Source: Sphagnum compactum
Lineage: Eukaryota > Bryophyta > Sphagnopsida > Sphagnales
Length of the DNA: 64,000 bases
NCBI GenBank assembly: GCA_965153455.1
Contig: OZ234495.1
Coordinates: 4,278,001 to 4,342,000 of the forward strand
Direction of reading: 5' to 3'
Shown piece after piece: positions 1 to 11,800 of the stretch (within the stretch, counting starts at the first letter, position 1; each line of letters opens with the position of its first letter). The notes under the pieces are model-generated. The model made no database searches. It saw nothing but the letters and a program-made list of their open reading frames with translations, and was not told the DNA's origin. Both the position numbers and the translations under genes were made by a program.

Positions 1-2669
1 TGACATTGCATGGACATTAGGATAGAGGCTGTTATTGTTAGGGTGTATTTAGTGTCTTTCCGAGATTGGTATGGAAGCTTTACAAAAGTGCCTAATACTA
101 ATACTTGCCAGTTATGAAAAATTTAGAATTAAAACCCCATAAGAGGACCAATCTGCTATGTGCAAAAGTAATACCTAGCCCAACATTGATCCAAATTTCA
201 AACAATAAAATAGCTTGTACATTATACAATTAAAAAGTGTGTCATTCAAAGTCAATAAGTAGACTAAGTAAATGATTAGTTTTAATTTGTTAGAAAAATC
301 AATATTTTCACAATTTTTAATCTTAGTTATATGTAAAATTTACATCTATAAAATTTCTTGTGTTGAAATGTTAATGGGCTTATGGAATTGGTCATTGTTT
401 TTAAATTGAGCTCAAAAAGTTTTTGAATTTGAAAAAACCATAATCGTTAATTTAAAAATTTGAAATTCACACCTCAAGAACATACCAAAGCTTTTTAAAA
501 TGTTAAAAACAGGCACAAAGGTTCTTTTGTAAAGGAAAAGAACTAGCCAACACTAGTTCAAAGGCACAAGCAGCTTTTATTGTTACTCCTGGTTCTCCTA
601 CTTCAAAATTTGAGGTCCCTGCATTAACAAGGAAGTGATCATCAAAATGGTCAACAAAAGCACCCCCCATCACATAATACTTTTGATTTTGTTTTGGCCT
701 TGATAGGTATCTGGACTTGAACTCCCTAGTGGATTTCCATTTGCTTGAAACTCAATCCATTTATCTTCTTTAGTAATACCAAACCCATGGTTTTCTTTGT
801 AAGTGAAACCACGTAATTTGCACACCAACTCTATTATTCTTAGTGTTTCATTCAACATCATTCTATTGATCTTTGTATTTGAGCTCTAGTCTTGAGGTCT
901 CCAATCAACAACAAAAAATAAATAAAGAGATTAAATTATTTGAAGAGTCACTACTCACAAGTAACCCACAAAAAACAAAGTTGGAAACTTAATGTCAGAA
1001 ATTTCAATGGGTTTTTGTCGCATGTGATGCAATGCTAAATTGAAGGACTACTGAAATGGGAAATTGAAGGAATCAAAGTCTTCAAAACATTCTAATAGAG
1101 TTTCATCACCCAAAAAAAAACATTATGATGAAGCTGCTACTGTTTCATAACAATTGTCCTTTTCAAACTCTCATAACTTTCACTTAAAAGTAAAGCTTGG
1201 ACATGTGAACCCAAAATTCAAATTTCATAATTTTTAGAGGGAGAAAACATGTCGGGTAAATAGTTGATCTTGAAATAACGGTCGATTTTGGGTTTTCAAA
1301 AAAAAGGTTAAAATCAAAGATTGCTTAGGTTTGGGTTTTTGAGAATTTGTGTTGGCCAAGTATGAGTTGTGGGTAGGGGTTAGGTCAATTGTGAAGCTGG
1401 GTATATATTTAGGTTTTTTAACAAATAGCTGCCCAAATAACTGTAGGGATTCGGTCACATTTTAGCTAACCAAGGGTGTTTGGTGCAATGTCAGGGTGAA
1501 TATTTGATTTTTAATGAAAAAGAACCAGTCTGGGTATTTGAAAGAAAATACTTAAAAAATTGTCCTTTCTAGGTCTTTGAATCTAAAGAATCACATGAGT
1601 CCTAGTTTGGGTTTGGTGCGAAATTTAATACAATGCACTCCACATTCGAAAAATGCAATGTTGATTAGATATTTGAGTTTTTTTTTAAGTCATCCTATCT
1701 TCACCCTGTTTTTGGGCCTCTTTTCACCTCCTATTCCCTCTTCAAAATAGACTTATTTCCTCCAAACCAGACTAAGTGAGGTTAGAAAAGTAAGGAAGTG
1801 TCACCAAAAAAGGAAGGGAAGACCTAAACATGAAACCTTTTATGGTTTGTCTCATTACACCAACATCAAGCTTGTTGTAATGGCTACAATAAGCTATGTA
1901 TTACAATGGTTACAAACATTGTCATATTCCTATCCTAGGCTATGTCCAAAGACTAAGGACTTCAGGGGATCATAATGCTCCCAACTTCTTCTTAAGAGCC
2001 CACTGGTCCCATAGATGTTTACAAAGAAAAATTAACATTATGCACCCACACCTTTTTCACTAAAATCACTTAGGAAAATATTTGAATAGAGAGATGAATT
2101 GATCCCAAAAATTTAGTTTTTTCCTTGGTACCCATAACAATCTTGAAATCCCTTTCTCTCCGGAGCCCCCACAAATGAACAAGTATTCTGTCTCCCAAAC
2201 TCGACCAAATTGGTAGATTCATTCAAAATTCCCAAACAACAAACAAGCCATGAGGACTACTTTGAAACCTCCAGACACTCTCATCATCTCCCTTGATCCA
2301 GTCCCTAGTCCTATCATTGCTTAATCCTTCTCCTTTTCTGAAGACTACAACACATTGAAAAAACATCTTCAAGCCAGAAGAAGATAAGAATAGAGAGACA
2401 TTCATCCTTTTTGTCTTCACCAGAATTCACACACATGGATCTTTACTTTTTAACTGCAATTCAAAAACTTAGTTATCTTTGAAGACTTGAACTCTTCTCT
2501 TTATATCCTTTTAGCTCTCCCTTCCTCCATCCAAACTCTCGCAATGTGATTTGCATTCCTCATTCAAGAGCCAACTCATTTATAGCAACAAACCCACTCC
2601 ATTACCAAAGCCAATGCAAAAACTCATCTTCATTGAATTGCAAATTTCAAACATCATAAACTTGCAAAC
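1..2669. other. gene-poor AT-rich stretch
   Basis: I see no supportable gene here. A 63-codon minus-strand ORF at 670-861 has a protein-like composition but no motif I recognise, and no partner exon is visible. The minus-strand ORFs at 1234-1458 and 2223-2420 are similarly anonymous. The segment 1690-1745 resembles 41035-41090 (see separate entry). Confidence 0.5.
1690..1745 (+). repeat. dispersed repeat fragment matching 41035-41090
   Basis: Both places read as a run meaning roughly caccctgt-tttgggcctc-tttcacc-ccta, ending in a ctctttc-like stretch. At 41 kb this block lies directly left of a MITE; here there is no MITE beside it. It may be a relic of a larger repeat that carried the MITE, or a separate low-copy repeat. 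Only visual alignment supports it. Confidence 0.45.
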
Positions 2670-3318
2670 AAACAAAACGAAGTGCCGTCTGCACGTGATG
2701 GACTCGTACGACGATCACGCCGTGACCTGCAGGCACGGGTCGCACACCATTCGTCGCCACGACCGCATGCCGTACGTGCAGAACATCATCGCCAATGAGG
2801 CGGGTCTCAAGTCTCGCCTCGAGAAGACCGGTTTAATTGTCGACCGCAAGGATCGTCCCGCTGACGTCCTGTTCCCGATGTTCTGCGCCGGCCAGGACGC
2901 CTGCCTGGGCTCTGTGATTACACACCCACTGCAGCCCACCTTCATCGATCGTGCGGCGAGAAAGAGTCTGATCGTTGCCAAGGCCGCCGTCGCCAAGAAG
3001 CACTCCGACGACGACGAGAAGTGTCGCCGCAATGGCCTGCGCTTGATCGCCATGGCCTGGGAGACATTCGGCGGCTCCGCCCCCGAGACGCGCATCATGA
3101 TCCGCAAGATCATCATCCGTCACGCTGACAAACACAACCGACCCCAAGGACAGACCATCTACCAGATCAATCAGCGCCTTTCCGTCGCGCTCCAGCGTGA
3201 CGTTGGGGAACAGCTGATTGCCTGCGAGTGCGCCGGCTGAACGCTGACTTCGCAGCTGACACCAGTGACGATTAGTCAACCTACATCTAAGATCGAGGCG
3301 CCAAAAAATAAACAAAAC
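2670..3318 (+). mobile_element. 5'-truncated non-LTR retroelement tail, GC-rich, with candidate 9-bp TSD
   Basis: Between 2679 and 3309 the base composition switches sharply from AT-rich to GC-rich and back. The block is flanked by the 9-bp direct repeat AAACAAAAC at 2670-2678 and 3310-3318, which fits a target-site duplication. The 3' end finishes in a short A-rich run (aaaaaat), as expected for target-primed reverse transcription. The repeat is low-complexity, so chance is possible. The element is truncated at its 5' side and retains only the C-terminal coding part plus about 70 bases of 3' untranslated region. Confidence 0.55.
2680..3240 (+). pseudogene. C-terminal fragment of a retroelement RT polyprotein: CCHC-type finger and restriction-like endonuclease
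   Basis: The frame is open to a TGA at 3238-3240 with no internal stop in the GC-rich part. It begins in a region with the pattern DxxDHAVTCRHG, then IRRHDR. This matches the H-A-x-x-C half of the zinc motif that precedes the endonuclease in REL-type non-LTR elements (R2/NeSL/Utopia-like). Next come KDRPADVLFP, then SVITHPLQ, a lysine-rich helix, and AMAWETFGG. This is the order expected for a PD-(D/E)XK-like REL endonuclease: R-x-A-D, then V-x-x-P, then K, then ET-x-G. The usual Asp before V-x-x-P is not obvious here (GSVITHP), so activity is doubtful. The open frame runs upstream of 2680 only into AT-rich host DNA, so no genuine start is present. Assignment to REL elements rests on remembered family patterns, not a search. 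Confidence 0.55.
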
Positions 3319-3471
3319 ACACCAAAACAGAGAAACCAACAAAACAGTGGATTTTGGATGCCCTCAAAATTCATGATGAACAACTGTTCGGTATCTTCGT
3401 GTCTTGTGTCGTCATGAATTAGGGTTGATTTTCTCTTTTCATCCACATCCACAGAAAATGCTTGACACTAG

Positions 3472-3784
3472 GTTTGCGTCACAAAAGTTTTATTAAATCT
3501 GGGTATGAAAAGCTGAAACTCAGCATGTAATGCACAAGGTTCGAGGTAATTATAGTAGTTGTACAGGTAGGAGCAGTGAAAATATATGTAACAGCAGTGG
3601 AGGCGCTCAGGAAAAAGGAAAGACTTGTTCAAAACCGGATGAAACTCAGTTTGGCACAAAAAGTGGTGCATTTCTGAGTTTGACCCCCCACCCATTGAAT
3701 GCTAATGTACTCTTTTGCAGGTTTTTAAAAAAATCTCACCCGGTTTTGAACCAAACTCAGGGTACTGCTACTGACTTTACGGAA
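3472..3784 (+). repeat. diverged MITE copy (relative of 41092-41423)
   Basis: This block aligns by eye along most of its length with 41092-41423. Shared landmarks, in the same order, are a left part reading ttttatt-aatctg-gtatgaaa-gctgaaactcag, then ggagcagtgaaaat, then gaatgctaatgtact, then ccaaactcaggg, then gactttacgga. The right end keeps the terminal sequence CTGACTTTACGGA; the left terminal repeat is degraded. The 90-codon ORF at 3530-3802 lies in this repeat and is not a gene. Confidence 0.65.
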
Positions 3785-5330
3785 TACTCTATTGAGAAAT
3801 GACCTTATGTATCCAACCAGACCCAAGGCAATGGCAGACATTGAAAAACCAACTTGCTACGTGACGCATCCCATGAGAACCGAGGAGAGACCCACCCTAC
3901 ATCCCCTGGTATTTATGTTGTAGAGATTTGTCAGGACCTGTTTGGTCTGGCATTACTTTGATACATTTTTTAATACCCAACTTGTACTCCGGTTGACATG
4001 AGTTTCATCGAGGTAGGTTATGTCTAAACATTAAAACCCTTTTTGCCTTGCACACTCAAACTTCTTTGTTGAATCGTATTTTCACAAGTTGCACCAGCTT
4101 GCCTTCAAACTGATAAGATAACTCCATAATATTACTCCACATTATGACATATCTCCTTTCAATGAAGCTGTTTGGCCTGTGTAACTTCATGACAACAAGT
4201 CCAAGCATAGTCACATAGATACTCATGGGATTAAACGTTCAAGCTTGACAATGAAATGATGAAATATATTTAATCTCACCAATGTACTATGGAATGCTGA
4301 TGAAGTCCATTCCCATTATGCTGGGTTAAGGTGCCAATGAGACTGTTACGATGAGCGAGTCCCCTAGCTTTATATTCAAAGACACATTTTAGTCACTATT
4401 ACACAAGTATCGACATTGTATCATTATTGTAGGAACATGTGTCGTGTTATTTGGTCGTCAAGATCGTGAAGTAATATGTCATCCCTGACCTTCGTGTTCT
4501 TGAGCTAGATATTTCCAGGCCTGGGCGACGCATTCAAAAACAAACAGAGTCGTCATAATGAGGATTTACAAAAACAACATATTAACATCGGTTCAAAATT
4601 TGAATCCAGGAACATTCATATGATGATGAATGGAGAGAGAGAGAGAGAGGGAGAGAAAGAATTTATTACACTGCAAGAAAGGCAAAGTTACTCTTAACAT
4701 GCACTTGAAAAAACATTTGAAATTATTAAGTCCAATCTACTCCATCATCATACCAGTGTTGGGCGGTTCTCTCCTTTTATGAAAGAACCTCTAGTTCAGG
4801 TTCTTCATTTCTTTGTTTTCTGGAGGGTTTTCTCAAGTGATCATTTTCCAACTAACCATTCTGCACAATAATGTGGAGGTCAGTGTTTTTACTATTCAAA
4901 TGTGGTGCTTACTACACATACATATTTTATCTCTGCTTTAATTTTCCCAAAAAATCTTTGCTTACTGGGGTGGGGGTAAATGTATCACCGCATTCCATAA
5001 TATGACTAAATCTGGCTAAATTGCATTTCCCAAAAATGTCTGGATTTAAGCAGTGTTTTTTTTTTGGCAAAACTTTGGCAACTGGTGAATTTAAGAAATG
5101 AAAACAATAAATGGTTTTCTGAGGGTCAGATTCCTATGGTAGGTTCCACTAGGTAGCCAACAATATAGAAGGAATGCTTAATTGCTTTTACTTCAATATT
5201 GTTCTTTTATTATACCTTGTACCCAAGTGAAGACTTAATCTTCTTATGGATGGATGACCAATTTCACTAACAGAACTGAGAAAAAGAAACTGGAGTTTTA
5301 AGGACCTTAATTGGTCACATAGGGTCAAAG
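3785..5330. other. no gene seen; short GA microsatellite
   Basis: No coding signal is visible. A (GA)n microsatellite with minor interruptions lies at about 4632-4658. A short gaacc/ggttc-rich phrase near 4760-4810 resembles the larger gaaccag-rich repeat to the right. Confidence 0.5.
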
Positions 5331-5660
5331 CCACTCTTGGGCAGTTACCAAGTTTGGCCAGTTAGAACCATTTGGTTTCGATTCTGGTTAGTAAAAACCA
5401 AATCAGAAATGGGTCTGATTTTGGATCTGGTTCTGGAATCAAAACCAGAACCAGTTCTAAAACTTGTACCCAGTTTCAGAACCAGAATCAGAAGCTTTGA
5501 ATAAATGTTTTCTTTTTGGGAAACTGGGGTTGGTGCTAACCAGAAGTTAACCGCTGGTTTTGTACCAGGTTACCCTGGAACCAGACCAGAACCAGCTCTG
5601 ATTTCCAGAACTGGAACTGGAACCAAAACTTTGAATGTAACTCTTTTTTCAAGAACCAGA
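5331..5660. repeat. gaaccag/ctggttc-rich degenerate repeat
   Basis: This stretch is dominated by permutations of accagaacc and ggttctgg on both strands, such as the run around 5420-5510. Similar compositions return at 6330-6480 and inside PILS introns at about 28900-29010 and 29950-30330. It looks like a family of diverged interspersed repeats, possibly with inverted halves because both orientations occur. The ORF at 5505-5723 is a by-product of this composition. Confidence 0.45.
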
Positions 5661-5785
5661 CCAAAATTTAGACTCAGGATTCCATTTTTTTTGTGGAATC
5701 CAAAAAATCTAATTTTTTTTTAAAGAACCAAAACCTCCCAACATTTCATCATACATGTTAGTTTTTCCCCTTAGTAGCCCATATC

Positions 5786-5888
5786 AAACTACAATTATGA
5801 TCCACCATCATATCCTAAGTGTGGAAACCCTAAACCCTAAACCCTAAACTACAATATGATCCACCGTCATATCCTAAGTGTGGAAACC
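5786..5888 (+). repeat. interstitial telomere-type repeat inside a 43/44-bp tandem duplication
   Basis: Three copies of CCCTAAA (about 5828-5848) sit exactly between two near-identical copies of a 43-44 bp unit that starts aaactacaat and ends gtgtggaaacc (5786-5829 and 5846-5888). The two units differ by about two changes (one base missing and a/g in ccacc-tcat). The telomeric heptamer is the standard land-plant motif. Confidence 0.8.
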
Positions 5889-8800
5889 AATGGCGTTAAG
5901 TTCTTCATATTTCAAAGAACCTCTGGTCCTCGTGTTTTGACATTAAATTTTTTTGGCCGCTTCTTTGAGTCCAGGATCAAGCCTAGTTCTTCGAATTTCA
6001 AAACTTGTGGTTTCAATTTTAATGCTATTTTTAAAAATTTCAAGAACCTCCCTCTGGGCCTGATTTGAAAATAGAGTTAAGTTCCATATATACACATTAC
6101 ACACTATCCAACGCTAAAAATTGTATAGGTATTGAATTTTACAATAAATTAAAACTTGAATTTTTGTGAAGGTATCAAGTTTTATAAGAAATTAGATCAG
6201 ATTATCTATTTACAAAATTCAGACTACTACTTAAATTATTTAATTAAAAAATTCTTACTTAAAAGAACGTACTCTATTTTGAAAAAAATAAAATTCATAG
6301 GTTAAAGTAAAGTTTTGAGTATTCAAAAAAACTAGTTCCACGATCTGGTCCTAATCCCAGTTCCAACTGGGAAAGGGAGAAGCCAGTTCAGGTCCAGGTC
6401 ACAAGAACTTGAACCTCCGGCTCTAACAATTAGAACCAGAGAACCTGCCAAAACTGGTGGAAACCCGTGGAACCTCACGAGAGCTCACGAGAGCGTTGGT
6501 GACTACTATTGTCAACTAGAACAAGTGCATGTTGCCAAGGATTATGATCATTGCTTGACCTCAGTATGTCATGATTGGCTTTGGCTCTGTCACGTAGGTC
6601 TAGCATGAGTTTATGGTGAATTGAACGCACAACCAACTTACAAGATGGTCATGAGTCCATTCAACATTGGCTCAATCCTAGTAAAGAAAAAAGAATACTC
6701 CTGTAGCTTACATTGGGAAGGAGCTTTAGGGGGAACCCAAGAAGCTGGGAGGGAAGTAGTAGCTTCCAAAGTTCACCAATTTTCAGAAGAGAAGAAGGAC
6801 ACTGGAGGAAGAAGAAGGTGGCAGCAAATGACACCCTCCTCAATGCTAAAGCTGCCCTTTGTGGCAGCCAGCAGCACTCAGACTGAAATTCAGACTCCAG
6901 TCTGATTTGCTTGCTAGGCTAGCTAGCATCTCCCAAGTAATCTATGCTTTACAATTAGCAAATAGGAAGCTTTAAAAATGAGATCAAAATGACAATGTTT
7001 TTTCTTTTGTTTTCTCAAGTCAAATGTCATCATTTAGGCAAGAGGTATTTATTTATACCCATTTTTCTTCTAGTTATAAAAATATTAATTGTAATTAAAA
7101 TGTGCAAGAAATACTACCCCAACACTAGTAATAAAAGTGATGTGCAATCAATCATAATGCCTTTTCAAATGAAGGCATTAAATACAAATATAATTGTTAA
7201 AGCTCTTTATTGCTCTCATCTTGCCCTTTTGTTTTTTAGACACAAAAAAACAAACCCACCACAATTAAAGCAGAAGCACACTAATTACTAGAGCTTCTAG
7301 AAAAATTATTATATGAACCATTTGGAAATTCTATTAAAATCAAATCAAATGATATTAAATTTGTGAAAAGTCCATGCATGATGAAAGTACCCTAAAGCAA
7401 AGGCTCTATCTTCTCCTCTCCCTTCCTCTTTTCTTTTTTCCCCTTCAAAGGATGTGCATCCAAGTGCTTTTTTTAGTGACTATTTTTTGCATTGCTTGTG
7501 AGACCTCCCCCCCAAAAAAACATAAATACCAAAAGTATTCTTTCACAGATGCTTTGGCTTTTCTTTAAATTTTTTTTGGCCAAACTCGTACCTCCATTAA
7601 GGTCTGAATCTCTTGTTTTGGGAAGAAGAGGGAGTTACTTGATTATTTACATGCAACCCTTTTTTTTTCACTTCTTCTTTATCTCCATGTTAGGTGCATT
7701 TTGGGAAAGTAGGTCAAAAGTTCCATCAACTTTTGGACTTCCACTATCCTGACATCAAAATGAACTTGAAATGCATATGAAGCATAGACATATTGGCAAA
7801 AATACTATTTAGGGTTTTTTGGCTGTTATTTCATGCTTGTCACAATTATGCAAACCACAACAATGGACCAATCGAAAAAGTAAAAAAACAAAAAGTAATT
7901 CAATTTCATCAAACTTCATATTTTTATAAAACAAAAGAAAATTTTGATTACTTTTGCACAAACCTATGAAACCCTATTACACATTTCAAGGTTAGTTCAC
8001 TCAAGATAACTCAAAAAGAAAAAAATCAAACCATAAATCCAATAATTCCATTGGGCAAATTTACTTTTTCACACACACACAAGCCTATTCAACATCCTTT
8101 ATACATTAATATACTAATATTATAGCGTTGTCTAGATGATTAAAAAAACCTATTACCTAATAAAATTCTCCATCAAATAATTCTCACTTTGGTCATCATT
8201 CTACTCACTATTTCTCACTTTAAAGCTATTCATAAAGTTCAGAAAAGCGAGGATTGCTCCTCAAAACGAAGGACAAACAGCTCAAAATGTTCATCCCAAA
8301 ATGGTCACCATGTTTGCTATTCTATCCATACTACAATCTACCTAGATTACCAACACATAGATTAGTGCCTACATAAGGTAGGGAGCTAATTAGGTTAGGG
8401 CCTACCTATGGGCTACTTATGATTTATTTATGAAGCTACTAAGGGACTTCCTATGTTAGAGCTCCGTAAGGCTTATTTAAAGGCTATTCAAACAACTACC
8501 TAATTTTACAAGTTACTTAGAGCTTATGTAAAGTTATCTAAGATAAGGGCTATCAAAAGCTTACATAATGAGTTACATAAGGATTACTAGGATGTTACAT
8601 AAAGGTTATTTAAGGACCTTTAAATAGATGGGGGTTAGCAATAAGGGAAAAGGGTGAAAGCAAACTATGGGTGATTACATAATTTTGTCACAACTTGATC
8701 ATTGACCATGGAACAAACACTAAATGAATAAAATGTGAAAATGACTCAAAAAATAAATAAATTATATGAACTGATCACATCATATGAATTTCAAAAATGG

Positions 8801-11800
8801 ATTTTGAATTGCCATAACATATTGGACTTTTGAAGTGTTAAAAACTTGCATCCATATCATATGATTATGGATTCATTATATTATTAAATGTTTATATATG
8901 GAAAGTAGTGTGATGCCATTGATACAAAGGAAGGCAATTTTGAAAAAAAAAAGATATATAGTGAAATATGGATTTTTTATAAATTCATTTGAAAATTTAA
9001 TTCAACTTCTCATTTTTTAAATGTAAATTTTTGATACAATCATCTATCATTGATAAAGTCTAGATGTTTTTTTAAAAAAATTGTTTAACCTTGCTACATG
9101 ACTTGTGCAATATAATATCACCTACTACAATGTAAATGGACTTTTATTTTAACACTAATATGAATTCCACATATGCTGGAACGTATTACACCTTTGTGTG
9201 CTTTCACCCAAGAGTTGACACATTTGAATACCCACAAATACATATGAAAGTAAGGTTTATATTGGGCAAGTTTAAACATCTTGTGAAATGAAGGGAGGGG
9301 AAATTGTTTAGGTGCCAGGTTGTAGTTGTTATTTTCGTGCATGAAAGGTGTGAGAAAAGTTATTCAAATCTATGTGAATATAGCTTTAAGTGTTTAACTT
9401 AAAAGGTAATATAAGGCAAATTAACAAATCTAGGGTGATTCATTATGTGATCAAATATGCTTAGTGATATTGGTGGGAAGCACATTGAAACCAACAAACA
9501 ACATCATAATGTGTTAACCATTTGTATTTGGGGAGCAAAATCCCACTTTGGATCCTACTACAATAACCACAAATGGAAATTTAATTTGGGAAAATTTTGT
9601 TAATTTTTTAAATCTTATTTCAAAAACTTAAAGAATACAATGACATGTTCATAAAACATACTTTAACTTGACTAAACTTTTATAGTCCTAGGTTAATTTC
9701 AAAAAGAACAAGGGCATACCTTTTATTGGGCTTGAATGAGAACCTTTAATTTGGCGGACATTAAGCCCAAGAGGATCAAACCAACCGTGATGCAAATTGT
9801 GCCTTGCAAGAGAAGAAGTTATTTGCTAAAGTAGCCAACTATAAACAAGGATAATGTCCCACCTTAGGCTACAATTCACAAAGGCCATGAATCAACAAGA
9901 ACAAATAAAAAATTCAACTAATAATGTAAAAGGGAAATGGACAACATTGGCATTTGGAAGAGGCCATGAATGTAGTCAAATGAAAGGCCACATCATTGAG
10001 GAAGGTTAGTCACCACTAGAACATAACCTTAACATTATTATTTAACCACTTCAAAGGTAAAACTGGATCTTGAAAAATTGGTCTTTTATGTGTGTTAATA
10101 AAGTAGAAGATGCAAATGTTGTTGCCCATGCAAGATTGCTGATTTTCAACAACATTATAATAATTAAAATTAAAGGTTACAATTTTACTTAGACCCACGC
10201 TACACCATCCATCAATGGGATACCTAGATATTCTTGGTGGCATTAGTTCAAGCAAATGCATTTAGAACTAACAATTTGTCTTGGAGAAGGATTTGAAATT
10301 TGAAAAGGACTAATTAGTGATGCATGTAAATTTTTTTCCCCAAAACTTAAAATAACATTATACATGCAGTATTCCTATAGATTGAATCACATATGGAGCA
10401 TCAACAAAACATGCATCCAAGCTAGGAGATAATTAGGGGCAAAAACATTCACATGGAATGGTTCATAATAGGTATACAACACCATTCCCCAAATCTAAGG
10501 AATGGTTAATTATAAATTGTGCCCTCAATGTTGTGGGTGGAATTTTGTTAGGTTTTTACATATATAAGGGTGAACAAATTAGAGATGAATAATCAAAAAT
10601 TGTGAAACAAGGATGTGCATGACGTTACCAAAAAAAAAACATGGATTACAAATTTTTTATTCGAGGAATTTTTGTCACTTTTTGTGAGGTCAATACTAAG
10701 TGGGATTTCTCAAAGCAATCAACACATCTTAATATTGGATGAACATGGATCACATGTAACCTTAGAAACATTAGATCAAACAAAACATTAGGGTTGGACA
10801 TGAGAACCTTACCATCACATACCTCACATGCTTTATATCCTTTAAATGCGAGCTATTTCAAGCCTTTCAAAAAAAAATTCAAAAAAGAAAAAAACAATGA
10901 TATGGATGTAAATAGTTATAATGAGCCAAACAAGGGAATGGAGAATACATTGACCATTGAATAAAACATTCAAAATGGTTTTAAGGTAGAAGGATTTGTC
11001 TTATTATCCAAAGGCCATGGATGTAAGATTAAACTTAATGAGGTGTATATAACAACACTAACAAACATTTCAAATGAGAATATTGAAAATTTGGATGCAA
11101 ATTTGATGATAATCAACATTAGGGAGAAGATGGAACTGCTACATAATTAATCAATGTAACAATTGTAGTGGAATATCTTATAATAATGGATCTTGCTCAT
11201 GATTTGGACCAACCAACATTAAAATATTATGTGGATTAACCTATGAATATTGTTATAATAGAAAACACATTATTCACAATTATAGACTAAATAATTGTAA
11301 ATTGAAATACCCCTATTTAAAAATTGTAAGAACAATAAAAACTTTCATTTTAATAATGTCATGTTTTGCAAAACTATTCTTATTGCCACATCTTCCTACA
11401 AATAGAATGTTCATGAAAAATAAAACCATTAGTAAACTATAGTAGGTCCCATGTGGTACAATATTCGATGAATATTTGGATACCATTTGGAAAAAAACTT
11501 GGAAAATGAGAAGTGAATGTAATCAAAGGCTTAAAAAAAAGGGGGTAGAAGTGAACAAGGTGGTAGGTTGAAATAGTTAATGCAGCTAAATGAATGGTTC
11601 AAAGGTTAATTGAAATAATTACACGAGTTAATTTTTAAAAGGCTTTGGTTTGTAGCAACAATGAAAGAGGCGTCGGATAAAAATTTCACTTGAACTTTTG
11701 AGTTGTATAGTAGGAAAAGGGAGCACAATCAAACCAATAGAGTTGTATAATAAAAAACATCTCTATTGTGGTCCATACCACTTGATTGTAGTGGGATAAC

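Noticed and set aside
2551-2679. N-terminal extension of the retroelement fragment ORF
   Set aside because: It begins with TTG, is AT-rich host DNA and encodes no family motif; the sharp composition change and the 9-bp repeat mark the real limit.
2715-3342. Two minus-strand ORFs across the GC-rich island
   Set aside because: They are antisense shadows; the plus frame carries the recognisable motifs.
7374-7752. Hydrophobic ORFs that could look like small membrane proteins
   Set aside because: Composition follows CT- and T-rich tracts; no homologous motif, splice partners or codon bias.
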